Below, piece after piece: positions 1 through 8,784 of a DNA stretch of 10,572 nt. The stretch lies in contig DPMO01000045.1 in assembly GCA_003541445.1 (NCBI GenBank), positions 1-10,572 on the forward strand. Direction: 5' to 3'. This stretch comes from Clostridiales bacterium (GTDB taxonomy: Bacteria > Bacillota > Sulfobacillia > UBA995 > UBA9673). The translations under genes and the position numbers were made by a program. Positions within the stretch are counted from its first letter, which is position 1. Each line of letters opens with the position of its first letter. The notes below the pieces were generated by a model. That model was given only the letters and a program-made list of their open reading frames with translations. It made no database searches and had not been told where the DNA came from.

Positions 1-309
1 GAGGAAGGCATGGAGGCCCCGGGCATAGGGCTCGGAGATGGCCAGCTTGCTTGAGGGGCTCCAGGTCTCGTAGAAGCGCTCCAGCTCCTCCGAGGCGGAG
101 CGGTCCACCCAAAGGCGCCTTGAGGCCTCGTCAATCCTCACCATGGGCATGCCCTCGGTGAACTGGGCGATCATCTGCTCCCTGAAGGAGGCCCTGGGCA
201 GCTGGGGCCAGAAGGGGATGTCAAAGGCCCCCAGCACCAGCTCCACGGCCTCCTGGGCCTCGGTGTGCGGAAGGCTGCCTATGCCGGTGCTCTGGAAGGG
301 CTTAAACAC
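1..309 (-). CDS. Partial N-terminus of a MetE/UroD-like TIM-barrel protein
   Basis: The first 103 codons of a gene that runs off the left edge. The start is GTG at 309-307. An in-frame TAG lies two codons upstream, so this is the only plausible start, and AAGGT sits just ahead of it as ribosome binding site. The protein begins VFKPFQSTGIGSLPHT and continues with IPFWPQLP (about residues 31-38) and AQFTEGMP. This N-terminal pattern (T-G-[IS]-G-S-x-P-H, then the 'FWPQLP' segment) is typical of bacterial and archaeal proteins annotated as cobalamin-independent methionine synthase or uroporphyrinogen decarboxylase family. These are zinc-dependent methyltransferase-type barrels, often of unproven substrate. 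The zinc ligands lie outside the window, so the reaction cannot be assigned. Codon use (AGG for Arg, few CpG) matches atpC-atpD. It has its own candidate promoter at 484-492 and may be transcribed separately from the atp operon. Confidence 0.72.
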   Translation of the reverse strand, partial: MFKPFQSTGIGSLPHTEAQEAVELVLGAFDIPFWPQLPRASFREQMIAQFTEGMPMVRIDEASRRLWVDRSASEELERFYETWSPSSKLAISEPYARGLHAFL

Positions 310-503
310 CGGCTACCTTGCCCCCTGCCAACGGCGCCCCTTCCGAACGGAGGCCTTCGTCGCCGGCGGCAATCAAGGCCAATCCACAAGTAAACTGAAC
401 ATTCTCAAGAAGCACCATTTGTCCTTCCCAGGGCTGGATGCTGTAGGCCCCCTGTCCTCTTGGGCATCTCTTAGTAGCCTGTAATTATAGCAGACACACA
501 GGC
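310..503 (-). other. Intergenic leader between the HEAT-repeat gene and the MetE/UroD-like gene
   Basis: This 194-nt stretch is the largest non-coding gap in the window and is more AT-rich than its surroundings. It contains a promoter-like extended -10 and a dyad near its right end, which would give a leader of roughly 165-170 nt before the GTG at 309. I looked for SAM, cobalamin, THF and T-box landmarks on the minus strand and recognised none. No hairpin followed by a T-run is present, so I see no intrinsic terminator for the atp operon here. A structured leader of unknown type remains possible. Confidence 0.5.
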
Positions 504-504
504 T
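476..504 (-). repeat. Perfect 7-bp inverted repeat flanking the -10 element
   Basis: AGCCTGT at 476-482 and ACAGGCT at 498-504 are exact reverse complements separated by 15 nt. The TATAAT box lies between them and the right arm touches the HEAT-gene stop codon. It could be an operator for a dimeric regulator, or a hairpin at the end of the atp transcript. There is no T-run after it, so it is not a classical intrinsic terminator. Confidence 0.4.
484..492 (-). promoter_or_regulatory. Extended -10 promoter element (TGCTATAAT)
   Basis: The minus strand reads TGCTATAAT, a perfect TATAAT hexamer with the TGn extension. It lies just after the HEAT-repeat stop codon. No good -35 is seen at 17-18 nt; a TTGAAG lies 20 nt upstream, which is too far for a standard promoter, but an extended -10 can work without one. 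Transcription would start near 477 and serve the MetE/UroD-like gene. In a stretch of about 65% GC DNA this match is unlikely to be accidental, but it is a motif call only. Confidence 0.45.
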
Positions 505-974
505 TATGCCTTCAAGGCCTTCAGGGCCTCGCGGGCGTGCTCCTGCACAATGAGGCTTTCGTCCTGGAGGGCCTCCCTGAGGGCGGCCTCGGCCCTGGGC
601 CCGCCAATCTGGCCCAGGCTCCTGGCAGCCGACTTCCTTACTATGTAGGAGGCATCCTGCCTGAGGGCCCCGATGAGGGCCTCCACCGCCTCGGCCGCCC
701 TGAGCATTCCCAAGGCCTTGGCCGCCGACTTGCGCACCCACTCGTCGGGGTCCTGAAGGAGCTCCAGGAGGTGGGGGGCCGCTTCCGCAAATCCCAGCTC
801 TCCCAGGGCAAAGGCGGCATTGTCCCTGACGCTGGCGTCCGGGTCCTTGAGGGCCTCCAGGAGGGGCTTCAGGGCCTGGCGTTGCCCGCTCCTGCCCAGC
901 TCCTGGGCCGCCTTCTTGCGCCTCAGGGCGCTGGAGGCCTTCAGGGCCTGAATCAGCTCGTGGACATCCTGCAT
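504..974 (-). CDS. Small HEAT-repeat (PBS-lyase-type) protein
   Basis: A 156-residue soluble, all-helical protein made almost entirely of HEAT repeats with a period of 31-32 residues. The repeated signature D-x-x-x-x-V-R-x-x-A-A-x-A-L-G occurs with its VR at residues 49-50, 80-81 and 112-113. A degenerate first copy lies around 17-30, and a last copy around 138-155 has VQE in place of VR. There is no catalytic motif, signal peptide or membrane segment, so it is probably a protein-binding scaffold. Such repeats occur in phycobilin lyases, but also in many proteins with no link to phycobilins; I do not assign lyase activity. The ATG lies 19 nt after the atpC stop, so it is probably the last gene of the atp transcript. 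A role in ATP synthase assembly or regulation is only an inference from position. Confidence 0.85.
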   Translation of the reverse strand: MQDVHELIQALKASSALRRKKAAQELGRSGQRQALKPLLEALKDPDASVRDNAAFALGELGFAEAAPHLLELLQDPDEWVRKSAAKALGMLRAAEAVEALIGALRQDASYIVRKSAARSLGQIGGPRAEAALREALQDESLIVQEHAREALKALKA

Positions 975-993
975 GGGACCTTGCCTGAAGCCT

Positions 994-1422
994 TTACTCT
1001 GCGCTGGGGGTGCGCTGGGGCTGCCGCCTTTCGGCCACCTGCACCCTCATTACTGCCCTCTCCAGGGCGGCCTGGGCTCGGGCGAAGTCAATCTTGTCCT
1101 GCCTCTTGAGCCTCTCCTCGGCCCTCTTCTTGGCCGCCAGGGCGCGCTGCACATCTATGTCCTCGGCCCTCTCGGCACTGTCTGCCAGGATGAGCACCCG
1201 CTGCGGGCCCACCTCGGCATAGCCCCGGTTGACAAAGAAGAAGAGCTCCCGGCCGTCCTGCCTGGCCACCACCATGCCAATCCGCAGGGTGGTGACAAAG
1301 GGGGCATGGCCAGGCAGCACCCCGAAGTCCCCCTCGGTGCCCGAGGCAGAGACCTCCTGGACATCCGCAGAGAAGACCTCCCCATAGGGGGTGAGTATCT
1401 CCAGCCTCAGGGTTTCGGCCAT
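994..1422 (-). CDS. atpC: ATP synthase F1 subunit epsilon
   Basis: A 142-residue epsilon subunit of the F1 central stalk, which couples gamma to the c-ring and can inhibit ATP hydrolysis through its C-terminal helices. The N-terminal beta-sandwich (about 1-85) carries the family signature GDFGVLPGHAPFVTTL at residues 31-46. Two charged C-terminal helices follow (about 88-132, rich in Ala, Arg and Glu), so the inhibitory arm is present. The length is normal. The ATG is 6 nt after the atpD stop, which is the canonical order and implies translational coupling. The DNA belongs to the CpG-poor left part of the window. Confidence 0.97.
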   Translation of the reverse strand: MAETLRLEILTPYGEVFSADVQEVSASGTEGDFGVLPGHAPFVTTLRIGMVVARQDGRELFFFVNRGYAEVGPQRVLILADSAERAEDIDVQRALAAKKRAEERLKRQDKIDFARAQAALERAVMRVQVAERRQPQRTPSAE

Positions 1423-1428
1423 GGGGGA

Positions 1429-3757
<2,329 letters not shown>

Positions 3758-3760
3758 GCC

Positions 3761-5269
3761 TTAGGGCTGAAACCCCCTCTTGAAGTCCTCCACGCACTGG
3801 CTGAGCTTCTGCCTCAGCTCCTCGTCCAGGGCCTTCTTGTCCTGCAGCTCCTTCAGCACCTCAGCCCTCTGCTGGCGCATGAAGGTGAGGAACTCGGCCT
3901 CAAACCTCTTGATGGCCTCCACGGGCAGGTCGTCCAGGTAGCCCTGGGTGCCGGCGAAGATGACGGCCACCTGCTCGGACATGCTCATGGGCTGGTACTG
4001 GTCCTGCTTCAAGAGCTCCATCATCCGCTCGCCGCGGGCCAGGCGGGCCTGGGTGGCCTTGTCGAGCTCAGACCCGAACTGGGCGAAGGCCGCCAGCTCG
4101 CGGTACTGGGCGAGGTCCAGCCTCAGGCGGCCGGCGACCTGCTTCATGGCCTTCACCTGGGCCGCGCCGCCGACGCGGGAGACCGAGATACCCGCGTTGA
4201 TGGCCGGACGGAACCCGGCGAAGAAGAGGTCCGTCTCGAGGAATATCTGCCCGTCGGTGATGGAGATGACGTTCGTCGGGATGTAGGTGTGGATGTCGCC
4301 GGCCTGGGTCTCGATGATGGGGATGGACGTGAGGGAGCCCCCGCCCATCTCGTCGTTCAGCTTGGCCGACCTCTCGAGGAGCCTCGAGTGGAGGTAGAAG
4401 ACGTCCCCGGGGTAGGCCTCACGCCCGGGCGGCCTCCGCAGGAGCAGGGACAGCTCGCGGTAGGCCACGGCGTGCTTGGAGAGGTCGTCGTAGGCGATGA
4501 AGGCGTGCCGGCCGGAGTAGAGGTAGTACTCGGCCATGGCCGTCCCGGCGTAGGGAGCGAGGAAGAGCATGGGGGCCGGCTCGCTGGCCGAGGCCACGAC
4601 GACGGTCGTGTACTCCATCGCCCCGGTCTGGCGGAACTTGTCGACCACGGCGGCGACGGTGGACGTCTTCTGGCCGATGGCCACGTAGAAGCAGTGGACG
4701 CCCTTGCCCTTCTGGTTGATGATGGTGTCCACGACGATGGCCGTCTTCCCCGTCTGCCGGTCGCCGATGATGAGCTCGCGCTGGCCTCGCCCGATGGGGG
4801 TCATGGCGTCGATGGCCTTGAGGCCGGTGTAAAGGGGTTCGTGGACCTGCCGGCGCACGACCACGCCCGGAGCGATGATCTCCACCGGACGGTACTCGTC
4901 GGTCTCGATAGGGCCCTGCCCGTCGATGGGCTGACCGATGGCGTTGACGACCCGGCCGGTCAGGGCCGGGCCCACGGGCACCTGGACGATGCGGCCGGTC
5001 CGGCGGACCTCGTCGCCTTCCTTGATGTGGCTGAAATCGCCCAGAAGGACGCACCCTATGTTGTCCTCTTCGAGGTTCAGGGCTATCCCGAGGACGCCGC
5101 CGGGGAACTCGAGAAGCTCGGCCGACATGGTCCGCTCGAGCCCGTGGACACGGGCGATGCCGTCCCCGACCTCGAGGACGGTCCCTACGTCGGCGGCCTC
5201 GATGGCGGCCTCGTAGGTCTCGATCTGCTTCCTCAGGATGGCCGTTATCTCTTCGGGCTTGATGGCCAC
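3761..5269 (-). CDS. atpA: ATP synthase F1 subunit alpha
   Basis: A 502-residue non-catalytic nucleotide-binding subunit of F1. The P-loop GDRQTGKT is at 169-176 (K175) and the arginine finger that reaches into the catalytic site is R365 in SVSRVGG. The N-terminal barrel and C-terminal helical bundle are complete, and the length is usual. The start is GTG at 5269, 3 nt after the atpH stop; the reading [16 protein letters not shown] fits the family N-terminus. The gene is a compositional hybrid: residues 1 to about 415 are written in CpG-rich DNA with CGN arginines, and the last 50-90 codons in CpG-poor DNA with AGG arginines. The protein sequence runs smoothly through the change, with no frameshift or missing motif. 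Confidence 0.99.
   Translation of the reverse strand: MAIKPEEITAILRKQIETYEAAIEAADVGTVLEVGDGIARVHGLERTMSAELLEFPGGVLGIALNLEEDNIGCVLLGDFSHIKEGDEVRRTGRIVQVPVGPALTGRVVNAIGQPIDGQGPIETDEYRPVEIIAPGVVVRRQVHEPLYTGLKAIDAMTPIGRGQRELIIGDRQTGKTAIVVDTIINQKGKGVHCFYVAIGQKTSTVAAVVDKFRQTGAMEYTTVVVASASEPAPMLFLAPYAGTAMAEYYLYSGRHAFIAYDDLSKHAVAYRELSLLLRRPPGREAYPGDVFYLHSRLLERSAKLNDEMGGGSLTSIPIIETQAGDIHTYIPTNVISITDGQIFLETDLFFAGFRPAINAGISVSRVGGAAQVKAMKQVAGRLRLDLAQYRELAAFAQFGSELDKATQARLARGERMMELLKQDQYQPMSMSEQVAVIFAGTQGYLDDLPVEAIKRFEAEFLTFMRQQRAEVLKELQDKKALDEELRQKLSQCVEDFKRGFQP
3907..4025. other. Compositional breakpoint inside atpA
   Basis: Hand counts give 12 CpG in 3721-4020 and 38 in 4021-4320. The first CpG-rich-style arginine on the right is R415 (CGG at 4027-4025), and the first AGG arginine on the left is R455 (3907-3905). 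The switch point therefore lies between these codons, roughly residues 415-455. The two styles hold to the respective ends of the window. This marks either a recombination junction or an assembly join. Confidence 0.75.
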
Positions 5270-5272
5270 GGT

Positions 5273-5827
5273 CTAGACACCTACCCTCACCTTGGCTAGC
5301 CTTTCCCCCAGCCGCTCGAGCCGACGCTTGAGCGAGGCGTCCAGGAGCCTGTCGTCAACCTTCACCTGCACCCCGCCCAGGATGGACGGGTCGACCTTGA
5401 AGGAAAGCCGCACCCTGCGGCCCAGCTTGGCCGAAAGGACGCTCTCCATCTCCCTCCGGGCCGGCTCGTCCAGCGGCACGGCCGTCCTGACCTCCACTCT
5501 GGCGACGCCCCGGGCCCGGTCCTCGAGGAGGCCGTAGAGCTCCACGATCTCCGGCAGGTAACTGGTCCGCCGCTTGTCAACGGTGAGCAGGAGGAGGTTC
5601 CGCACGAGACGGTGGACGCCTCTCCCGGTCAGCTCGCGGACGAGCCGCTTCTTGGCTCCGGACGCCACACGCTCGCTGAGAAGGAACTCCCTCAGGCCTT
5701 CCTCCCCCCAGATGGCGCCCACCGCGGCCCGGAGGTCGCGTCCGACCGCGTCCGGGGCGCCGGCCGCGGCGGCGGCCTCGTACAGGGCCCGGGCGTAGCG
5801 GCGGGCCACGACACTGCCTTTCAGCAA
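5273..5827 (-). CDS. atpH: ATP synthase F1 subunit delta
   Basis: A 184-residue delta (OSCP-type) subunit, which ties the peripheral stalk b to the top of F1. The N-terminal helical domain (about 1-105) starts with the typical A-R-R-Y-A-R-A-L-Y-E pattern at 8-17. The C-terminal domain includes the conserved DPSILGGVQVKVDDRLLDAS at 146-165. The start is TTG at 5827, chosen because it gives the usual N-terminus and has GGGAGG seven nt upstream. It lies 18 nt after the atpF stop and ends 3 nt before atpA. The sequence is rich in Arg and Leu and of normal length. Confidence 0.97.
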   Translation of the reverse strand: MLKGSVVARRYARALYEAAAAAGAPDAVGRDLRAAVGAIWGEEGLREFLLSERVASGAKKRLVRELTGRGVHRLVRNLLLLTVDKRRTSYLPEIVELYGLLEDRARGVARVEVRTAVPLDEPARREMESVLSAKLGRRVRLSFKVDPSILGGVQVKVDDRLLDASLKRRLERLGERLAKVRVGV

Positions 5828-5845
5828 TCCGTTCCCTCCCAGCCT

Positions 5846-6352
5846 CTAGCCCGGGGTGTCCGCGGGGCGCGTGTCCTCGGGGAGCTTCTTCACGAGGTCG
5901 TTCACGAGACCGCGGTGCTCCTCGACGTCCAGCGAACGTTCGATGACCTTGGACGCGGCCAGGACGGCCAGTTCGGCCAGCTCCTGCCTGACCTCGTTGA
6001 GGGCCCTCTCCTTCTCGCTGGCGATCGCCTTCCTGGCCCTCTCGATCATCTCCTCGGCCTGCCGGCTGGCCTGGTCGAGGATTTCGGTCTTGGTCTTCTC
6101 CGCCGAGGCCTGGGCCCGGCTCACGAGGCTCTGGGCCTCGGTCCGGGCCTCGGCGAGGCGGCGCTCGTACTCCGCACGGCTGGCCTCGGCCTCCTCCCGG
6201 GCCCTCTCGGCCGCCTCCAGGGTCCTTTCGACCTCAGCCTTCCGGGCGTCCAGGAGCGACAGCACCGGACGGTAAAGGAACCTCCGCAGGAGCAGGAAGA
6301 ACACGACGAAATTGATGACCGACCATATCAGTTCGTTCGTTGTGAACTCCAA
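5846..6352 (-). CDS. atpF: ATP synthase Fo subunit b
   Basis: A 168-residue b subunit of the peripheral stalk. It has one N-terminal membrane segment (about residues 8-24, INFVVFFLLLRRFL), then a continuous charged coiled coil (about 30-150) rich in Ala, Glu and Arg that dimerises and reaches delta. Only one b gene is seen, so the stalk is probably a homodimer, unlike the b/b' pair of phototrophs. The start is TTG at 6352, giving MEFTTNELIWSVINF, a normal beginning. The Shine-Dalgarno is weak, and a GC-rich hairpin lies 17-37 nt upstream in the gap from atpE, which could tune its translation. Confidence 0.96.
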   Translation of the reverse strand: MEFTTNELIWSVINFVVFFLLLRRFLYRPVLSLLDARKAEVERTLEAAERAREEAEASRAEYERRLAEARTEAQSLVSRAQASAEKTKTEILDQASRQAEEMIERARKAIASEKERALNEVRQELAELAVLAASKVIERSLDVEEHRGLVNDLVKKLPEDTRPADTPG

Positions 6353-6368
6353 CTACCCGGCACCCCCC

Positions 6369-6389
6369 GCGGCCGGCCGCTCCGGCCGC
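6369..6389 (-). other. GC-rich hairpin between atpE and atpF
   Basis: GCGGCCG at 6369-6375 and CGGCCGC at 6383-6389 form a perfect 7-bp all-GC stem with a 7-nt loop, inside the 49-nt gap after the atpE stop. There is no T-run, so it is not an intrinsic terminator. A likely role is stabilising the atpE transcript end or limiting read-through translation, which would raise c relative to b; this is inference. Confidence 0.45.
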
Positions 6390-6401
6390 AAGCGCTTCCC
6401 C

Positions 6402-7322
6402 TCAGGTCACCATGCCCGAGAGAACGAAGATGATGGCGAAGACGAAAAGGGTCAGGGCCTCCATGAACACCAGGGCCAGCATCATCGATGTCCGGATGTC
6501 TCCCGCCGCCTCGGGCTGGCGCCAGGTCGCCTCCATGGCCGCCACGCCCGTCCGGCCCTGGGAGAGGGCCGACCCGAGCGCGGCGACGGCCATGGCGGCG
6601 ACGGCGGCCGCGCCGAAGAGGTTGGCCGCCGGCGTCGTCGCCCGCCCGTTGAGGACGAAGACGATGGCGAACACGAACAAGGTCAGGGCCTCCATGAACA
6701 CCAGGGCCAGCATCATGGATGTGCGGGTGTGGCCCGCGGCGGCCGGCTGCTTCCAGGTCGCCTGCATGGCCGCCTGCGTGGTCCGCCCCTGCGCCACGGC
6801 GGAGCCGATGGCCGCCAGGGCCATGGCCGCTACGGCGGCCGAGCCGAACAGGACACGGGAGCTGTCGACCGAGCCCGTGAGGACGAAGACGATGGCGAAC
6901 ACGAAAAGGGTCAGGGCCTCCATGAACACCAGCCCGAGCATCATGGAGGTCCGGGTGTCGCCGCTCTCCTCCGGCTCGCGCCAGGAGGACTCCATGGCCG
7001 CCACGGCGGCGCGGCCCTGACTGAGGGCGGACCCGAGGGCGGCCGCGGCCATCGAGACCACGGCCACGGCGGTGAAGACGGCTATGTCCGGGGTCACCCT
7101 GCCCGCCAGGACGAAGACGATGGCGAAGACGAAAAGGGTCAGGGCCTCCATGAACACCAAGGCCAGCATCATCGTCGTCCGGACCTTGGCGGCCGACTCG
7201 GGCTTCTTGCGGATGGACTCCATCGCCGCGGCGCCGGTCCGGCCCTGGGCGTAGGCCGAGCCGAAGGCGGCGAGAGCCATGGCCAGGACCGCGGCTCCAG
7301 AGAAGATCACCATTGGCGACAT
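6402..7322 (-). CDS. atpE: ATP synthase Fo subunit c, four fused hairpins
   Basis: A 306-residue membrane protein made of four tandem c-subunit hairpins, eight transmembrane helices in all, against about 75-90 residues and two helices in the usual F-type c. Each unit has a small-residue first helix ending in a Q-G-R turn (Q26, Q102, Q178, Q255), a polar loop with a K/R-x-P motif, and a second helix with [12 protein letters not shown]. The ion-binding glutamates are E59, E135, E211 and E288, spaced 76, 76 and 77 residues, so all four hairpins should carry an ion. Aligned to the Ilyobacter Na+ site, the Gln and Glu are kept, but Ser66 is Ala and Tyr70 is Phe; this resembles the chloroplast H+ type. 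Linkers are short (about 8-10 residues) and differ between units. The start ATG at 7322 has GGGGGAG six nt upstream. The frame is open throughout and sits exactly where atpE belongs, between atpB and atpF. Confidence 0.95.
   Translation of the reverse strand: MSPMVIFSGAAVLAMALAAFGSAYAQGRTGAAAMESIRKKPESAAKVRTTMMLALVFMEALTLFVFAIVFVLAGRVTPDIAVFTAVAVVSMAAAALGSALSQGRAAVAAMESSWREPEESGDTRTSMMLGLVFMEALTLFVFAIVFVLTGSVDSSRVLFGSAAVAAMALAAIGSAVAQGRTTQAAMQATWKQPAAAGHTRTSMMLALVFMEALTLFVFAIVFVLNGRATTPAANLFGAAAVAAMAVAALGSALSQGRTGVAAMEATWRQPEAAGDIRTSMMLALVFMEALTLFVFAIIFVLSGMVT
6412..7322 (-). repeat. Four-copy tandem repeat of 228-231 bp within atpE
   Basis: Each copy encodes one c hairpin. A 23-nt block coding for VFMEALT around the glutamate is identical in all four copies, at 6450-6472, 6681-6703, 6909-6931 and 7137-7159 (spacings 231, 228, 228). 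About 40 more bases around each block are nearly identical, while the linkers and the first-helix starts have diverged. The divergence argues against an assembly artefact that duplicated one unit. Confidence 0.92.
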
Positions 7323-7344
7323 CCGTTCTCCCCCTTAGTCTCGG

Positions 7345-8079
7345 TCAGTGTTCCTCGGCGACAGCTGTCGCAAGGTAGATCGAGGTCAGGAACGTGAAGA
7401 TGAAGGCCTGGATGGCTCCGAAGAGCACCTCCAGGAGCAAGGGCACAACCGGCAGGAACCAGGGAACGGCCATGAGCACGGCCAGGACGACCGTCTCACC
7501 GCCGAAGATGTTGGCCACAAGACGCAGCGAGAGCGCGAACGGCCTCACGAACTCCTCGATGATCCCCAGCGGGAGGAGCAGGGGGGCCAGGAACCACGGG
7601 TCGACCATGTGCTTGAAGTAGCGGAGCCCCCGCCGCTTGATCCCGACGTACTGCACGGTCACGAACACCACCGAGGCGAGGCCGGCGGTGACGCCCCAGT
7701 TGCTCGTGGGAGCCGTGAGCCCCGGCACATGCCCGGCTCCGGGGAGGAGCCCCGAGTAGTTGGAGAGGAGGATGAAGATGAAGAGGCTCCCCAGGAAGGG
7801 AAGGAAGGCCCGCGCGTTCTCCCGGCCGATTATCGAGGCGAAGAAGGTCTCGAAGCCGTCGACGGTGAGCTCGAGAAGGGCCTGGAACCTCGTCCGGGGC
7901 ACCCGCTCCAGCCTCCTGGTCCCGAGCCAGGCCAGGACGAGCACGACCAGCATGATGCCCCACATGGTGGTCTGGATGCTCGTGACCTTGAGGCCCACCA
8001 CGGGGATGGTGAAGAAGACGTCCCTGGCGGCGGCTCCGGCGCCTTCACCTCCGTGGGCGGCAACAAGCCAGAAGGGCAA
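7345..8079 (-). CDS. atpB: ATP synthase Fo subunit a
   Basis: A 244-residue polytopic membrane protein that forms the ion half-channels next to the c-ring. The essential arginine is R186 in FALSLRLVANIFGGE (181-195). The last helix carries conserved E217 and Q224 in LLEVLFGAIQAFIFTFLTSIYL. Also typical are the NYSGLLPG loop (107-114) and five to six hydrophobic segments. The start is TTG at 8079; it is the first start after an in-frame TGA at 8088-8086, which is also the atpI stop. AGAGGTGAT lies just upstream as ribosome binding site. The C-terminus ends AVAEEH. The gene is followed after 22 nt by atpE, the normal order. Confidence 0.97.
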   Translation of the reverse strand: MPFWLVAAHGGEGAGAAARDVFFTIPVVGLKVTSIQTTMWGIMLVVLVLAWLGTRRLERVPRTRFQALLELTVDGFETFFASIIGRENARAFLPFLGSLFIFILLSNYSGLLPGAGHVPGLTAPTSNWGVTAGLASVVFVTVQYVGIKRRGLRYFKHMVDPWFLAPLLLPLGIIEEFVRPFALSLRLVANIFGGETVVLAVLMAVPWFLPVVPLLLEVLFGAIQAFIFTFLTSIYLATAVAEEH

Positions 8080-8085
8080 GCCCCA

Positions 8086-8415
8086 TCACCTCTGTCTCTG
8101 TCTCTCCGCGTCTCCGCCGCCCGCGGCGGCGAGCCGCAGAAGGAGCGCGTACCTCGGCAGGAGCAGGCCCGCCAAGGCGGCCAGGACGGCCGAGGCCGAC
8201 GCGCCGGAGGCCCGGAACACGACGTAAAGGGCCCCGACGCTGAGGGCCATACGGGCGACGTACTGGACGGCGAAGAGCACGGGCCAGCCGCCCGAGGCGT
8301 TCCCGGTCCCGGACCGCACGGCGGAACGGTGCACGCGGTTCGATATGGCGTTGTTCACCAGGCCGACCGCCCCGCCGAAGGCGAAGGCGGCGGCCAGGAC
8401 TCCTGCCTCAGCCAT
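8086..8415 (-). CDS. atpI: ATP synthase I-type membrane protein
   Basis: A 109-residue hydrophobic protein with three to four predicted membrane helices (about 4-22, 46-68 and 72-97) and a short polar tail. Position directly before atpB and the overall pattern fit the ATP synthase protein I family, which helps assemble the c-ring in several bacteria; sequence similarity is low, as is normal for this family. An upstream GTG/ATG would give 135 residues, but I prefer ATG at 8415: it removes a charged N-terminal extension, follows CGGGAG at a good distance, and overlaps the end of the AtpZ-like gene by 8 nt. That overlap suggests translational coupling. Confidence 0.78.
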   Translation of the reverse strand: MAEAGVLAAAFAFGGAVGLVNNAISNRVHRSAVRSGTGNASGGWPVLFAVQYVARMALSVGALYVVFRASGASASAVLAALAGLLLPRYALLLRLAAAGGGDAERQRQR

Positions 8416-8707
8416 CAGCCGGCTCCCGGTCCTCTTCGTCGGTGCGGTCTTCCGCCCGCCGCCCGCTCTCGTCCCGTCGGGAGGAGCGGTCACCCGACCG
8501 CAGGATGTCCCGGAGGAGGACCCTGAAGCCGGCCACGACCCCGAGAATGGTCCCGACGAGGGAGAGCCAGGGCTCCGAGCCCAAGAGACGGTCCAGGTAG
8601 CGGCCGCCGTGGTAGCCCACGAACATCCCCGCTAGAAGCGTGAGCCCCGCCGTGAAGGCCAGGCTGAGAACGCTCGCAGGCTCCCGCGGCGGGCCTGAAT
8701 CGCTCAA
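8408..8707 (-). CDS. atpZ: AtpZ-like small membrane protein (ATPase gene 1 family)
   Basis: A protein of 99 residues with two membrane helices (about 11-32 and 46-66) joined by GGRYLDRLLGSEPW and followed by VAGFRVLLRDI. This matches the AtpZ / F0F1-ATPase gene 1 family, with its G-x-x-L-D loop and G-x-x-x-G-F-R end. AtpZ proteins lie at the head of many atp operons and are linked to c-ring assembly or Mg/Ca transport. The C-terminal 30 residues are highly charged (Arg, Asp, Glu). The start is uncertain: TTG at 8707 has GGGAG upstream, while TTG at 8755 would add 16 residues. I chose 8707. A second overlapping frame beginning MDDNRLGVDELERF at 8739 is probably chance. Confidence 0.8.
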   Translation of the reverse strand: MSDSGPPREPASVLSLAFTAGLTLLAGMFVGYHGGRYLDRLLGSEPWLSLVGTILGVVAGFRVLLRDILRSGDRSSRRDESGRRAEDRTDEEDREPADG

Positions 8708-8726
8708 GCTCGTCCACTCCCAGCCT

Positions 8727-8755
8727 ATTGTCGTCCATCCCCGGGGAGAATGCAA
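8727..8755 (-). promoter_or_regulatory. Weak promoter candidate before the atp genes
   Basis: TTGCAT (8755-8750) and GACAAT (8732-8727) on the minus strand are separated by 17 nt. The match to sigma70-type consensus is 3/6 and 4/6. It lies in the 77-nt gap between murA and the AtpZ-like gene, the most natural place for an atp operon promoter. The evidence is only the motif and the position. Confidence 0.28.
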
Positions 8756-8784
8756 CCCGAAGGGGAAGGCGGCACCTCACCCGT

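Noticed and set aside
310..475. Riboswitch (SAM, cobalamin, THF or T-box) in the leader of the MetE/UroD-like gene
   Set aside because: I searched by eye for the conserved cores of these classes and found none; an unknown class cannot be excluded.
143..484. 113-codon open frame on the plus strand
   Set aside because: It overlaps the opposite-strand MetE/UroD-like gene, which has a clear family signature and a ribosome binding site.
8690..8739. Alternative start frame MDDNRLGVDELERF for the AtpZ-like gene, implying a frameshift
   Set aside because: The frame used for the membrane helices has its own start and ribosome binding site, so no frameshift is needed; the other frame soon loses any family similarity.
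8738..8747. 10-bp palindrome TCCCCGGGGA upstream of the AtpZ-like gene
   Set aside because: It has no loop and lies within the promoter-candidate spacer; short GC palindromes are expected by chance in this DNA.
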